From: Sulfurisphaera javensis
Lineage (GTDB): Archaea; Thermoproteota; Thermoprotei_A; Sulfolobales; Sulfolobaceae
Direction: 5' to 3'
Length of the DNA: 64,000 bases
Assembly: GCF_041154675.1 (NCBI RefSeq)
Contig: NZ_AP031322.1
Span: forward strand, 2,045,812 to 2,109,811
The stretch's first letter is position 1. Every line of letters begins with the position of its first letter. Positions 62,778 to 64,000 of this stretch are shown in pieces. The notes beneath the pieces were generated by a model. It ran no database searches, had not been told where the DNA came from, and worked only from the letters and a program-made list of their open reading frames with translations. Position numbers and translations under genes: made by a program.

Positions 62778-63164
62778 ATGGAAACCCAAACTATTTCTCT
62801 AATTTCAGAAGATAGAATAATAGGAAAACATGTTTTTGGAAATCTATACGATATAGATCCAAAGATATTAAGCGACAAAGAATTTTTACATGAAATAGTA
62901 TTAGAAGCTGTAAAAATAGCTAACATGAAATTAGTAGAAAGCAAAGCATGGGAATTTGGAGGAAGGAAAGGCGGAGTTTCAGTTATAGCTCTCGTGGAAG
63001 AAAGCCATATAGCATTACATACATGGACTGAATATAACTATGCAACCCTTGACGTTTATACTTGTGGCGAAAATAGTAATCCTCAAGCTGCTTTTGAATA
63101 TATAGTCTCTAAACTAAAGCCTAAGCGGTATCAAATGTTTTACGCTGATAGGAGTTCAGAGTGA
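62778..63164 (+). CDS. Pyruvoyl-dependent arginine decarboxylase (AdoMetDC family)
   Basis: 128 aa proenzyme. [27 protein letters not shown] is the AdoMetDC-family core; self-cleavage between E75 and S76 would make the pyruvoyl group, with C96 as catalytic acid. The [12 protein letters not shown] start and [12 protein letters not shown] end fit the crenarchaeal branch that became an arginine decarboxylase making agmatine, rather than true AdoMet decarboxylase. Adjacency to HMG-CoA synthase also agrees with the Sulfolobus arginine decarboxylase locus as I remember it. Substrate choice is not proven by sequence. Confidence 0.75.
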   Translation: METQTISLISEDRIIGKHVFGNLYDIDPKILSDKEFLHEIVLEAVKIANMKLVESKAWEFGGRKGGVSVIALVEESHIALHTWTEYNYATLDVYTCGENSNPQAAFEYIVSKLKPKRYQMFYADRSSE

Positions 63165-63242
63165 GCTGAGCAAATCATCTTTCATACGTTTTTTCTCATC
63201 ATCTAAATTGAGATATTTTTTTGATTTTTAAATTGATATTCG

Positions 63243-63272
63243 ACAAATGTCTATGAATTCATAGACATTTGT
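63243..63272. promoter_or_regulatory. Perfect 30-bp palindrome upstream of HMG-CoA synthase
   Basis: A perfect inverted repeat of two 15-bp halves, with half-site ACAAATGTCTATGAA (63243-63257) and centre GAATTC. Symmetry ends exactly at 63242/63273. It lies about 10 nt upstream of the BRE/TATA of the downstream gene and 78 nt after the arginine decarboxylase stop. This is a likely operator for a dimeric or tetrameric regulator; as RNA it would be an uncapped loopless hairpin. Confidence 0.7.
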
Positions 63273-63279
63273 AGAAACT

Positions 63280-63293
63280 CTTTTTATTTTAAA
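63280..63293 (+). promoter_or_regulatory. TATA region of HMG-CoA synthase
   Basis: CTTTTTATTTTAAA, with the core centred near 63285, about 26 nt upstream of the ATG at 63312, predicts a leaderless transcript. The 30-bp palindrome ends 8 nt before it. Confidence 0.55.
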
Positions 63294-63311
63294 TACTCCT
63301 TAGTATAGCTG

Positions 63312-64000
63312 ATGAGTTCTGGTATAATAGGATGGGGAGCGTATGTTCCTCGTTATAGATTAAATGTCTTAGAGATAGCAAAATTATGGGGATATGATGA
63401 AGGTGTAGTAAAAAGTTTAGGCTTAACCGAAAAAGCTGTTCCTTCATTTGATGAGGATTCTACTACTATGGCATGGGAGGCAGCTAAAAATGCACTAAGT
63501 AGGGCAAGAGTAAATCCATCAGAGATAAAGGCTGTACTTTTTGGATCAGAATCAAAAGTTTATGCTGTTAAGCCTACTTCTACAATAATAATTGATTCGC
63601 TAGGAATTTCACATGAGACATTAAGTGCAGACTTGGAATTTGCATGTAGGGCAGCATCTGTAGGTTTAAGGCTGATAGCTGGTATGGTAGACTCAAATAA
63701 AATTAAATATGGTTTAGTTATAGGTAGTGATGTAGCTCAATCTAATCCAGGAGATGTACTTGAATTAAGCTCTGCTGCAGCTTCTGTAGCTTATGTAGTA
63801 GGTCCAGCTAGCGAATCTTCAGCCATAATTGAGTATTCTACCTCATATACTACTGATACTCCAGACTTTTGGAGAAGGGATGGTATGCCTTATCCACTTC
63901 ATGGAGAATCGTTTACTGGAGAACCTGCTTACTTTGCTCATATTATTTCGGCAGTTCAACTCTTGTTAAAAGAGGGAGGATATAGCATTTCCGATTTTGA
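63312..64000 (+). CDS. Hydroxymethylglutaryl-CoA synthase, N-terminal part (cut by window edge)
   Basis: 229 codons before the window ends. [23 protein letters not shown] starts the thiolase-like fold; [10 protein letters not shown] gives the catalytic Cys C112, and PFWRRDGM-like [21 protein letters not shown] follows, as in archaeal HMG-CoA synthases. It condenses acetyl-CoA and acetoacetyl-CoA for the mevalonate route to isoprenoid lipids. The start is the first ATG after the TATA box. Thiolase and DUF35 genes usually follow in archaea but lie outside this window. Confidence 0.92.
   Translation, partial: MSSGIIGWGAYVPRYRLNVLEIAKLWGYDEGVVKSLGLTEKAVPSFDEDSTTMAWEAAKNALSRARVNPSEIKAVLFGSESKVYAVKPTSTIIIDSLGISHETLSADLEFACRAASVGLRLIAGMVDSNKIKYGLVIGSDVAQSNPGDVLELSSAAASVAYVVGPASESSAIIEYSTSYTTDTPDFWRRDGMPYPLHGESFTGEPAYFAHIISAVQLLLKEGGYSISDF

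Noticed and set aside
63155-63203. A sixth C/D-like pattern on the minus strand across the arginine decarboxylase stop (ATGATGA, ATGA, AAGATGA, CTGA) with a TATA about 26 nt upstream
   Set aside because: The D' box is weak, there is no D'-C' spacer, the first guide is nearly all A, and part of it overlaps coding sequence. Not strong enough to list as a feature.

Overview
The window is a gene-dense, AT-rich stretch of a Sulfolobales (Crenarchaeota) chromosome. This rests on Cren7, two Alba proteins flanking a reverse gyrase, TBP with TFB and the RPC34-like TFE-beta, the initiator WhiP, topoisomerase VI, a thermosome, GatDE, the Nop5/fibrillarin pair, wyosine and deoxyhypusine enzymes, and three tRNAs that all carry introns at position 37/38. 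Gene order and protein sequence look closest to the low-GC Sulfurisphaera/Sulfolobus tokodaii branch; that placement is inferred from memory, not searched. There is no IS element, CRISPR array, prophage or clear foreign island.

Layout. 1-7.2 kb: end of threonine synthase, aspartate kinase, aspartate-semialdehyde dehydrogenase, a PHP protein, NreA, ornithine carbamoyltransferase, a winged-helix protein and an ATP-NAD kinase. 7.2-13 kb: whiP beside an AT-rich dyad that is a good oriC3 candidate, Cys-rich and zinc proteins, a PP-loop-less TtuA/Ncs6 relative and thermosome alpha. 13-22.7 kb: argS abutting tRNA-Arg, class II ribonucleotide reductase, gatE-gatD and eS30. 22.7-31.6 kb: nop5-fibrillarin-DUF61-HTH-trm1, TFE-beta, TFB, Gar1, coiled-coil and DUF373 proteins, TBP. 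31.6-40.8 kb: diphthine synthase, a FAD-synthetase-like fusion facing riboflavin kinase, Taw1, GatA-GatC, CutA and XPB. 40.9-53.5 kb: Alba1-reverse gyrase-Alba2, an Lhr helicase, RtcB, deoxyhypusine synthase and topoisomerase VI B-A. 53.5-64 kb: a 48-aa zinc ribbon, aIF5A, SRP54, a Pus10-like protein, an SDR, Cren7, UMP kinase, homocitrate synthase, tRNA-Leu, RpiA, tRNA-Met, a secreted protein, arginine decarboxylase and the start of HMG-CoA synthase.

How it fits together. The genes cover information processing (replication initiation, chromatin, transcription initiation, tRNA charging, splicing and modification, snoRNP-type methylation) plus aspartate-family, arginine, lysine, flavin and polyamine enzymes. 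Deoxyhypusine synthase and its substrate aIF5A are both here, as are RtcB and three intron-bearing tRNAs, and fibrillarin/Nop5 with several candidate C/D guide RNAs.

The least expected items are: four supported C/D box sRNA candidates (and two weaker ones), several overlapping the stop codon of the gene upstream; a perfect 30-bp palindrome directly upstream of the HMG-CoA synthase promoter; a riboflavin kinase whose N-terminal helix-turn-helix has no usable start codon and lies in frame with taw1 across one TGA; two enzyme-family proteins that appear to have lost their catalytic motifs (Ncs6/TtuA-like and Pus10-like); and nine convergent gene pairs with overlapping 3' ends. Three small protein genes (eS30, Cren7 and the zinc ribbon) were found by direct translation.
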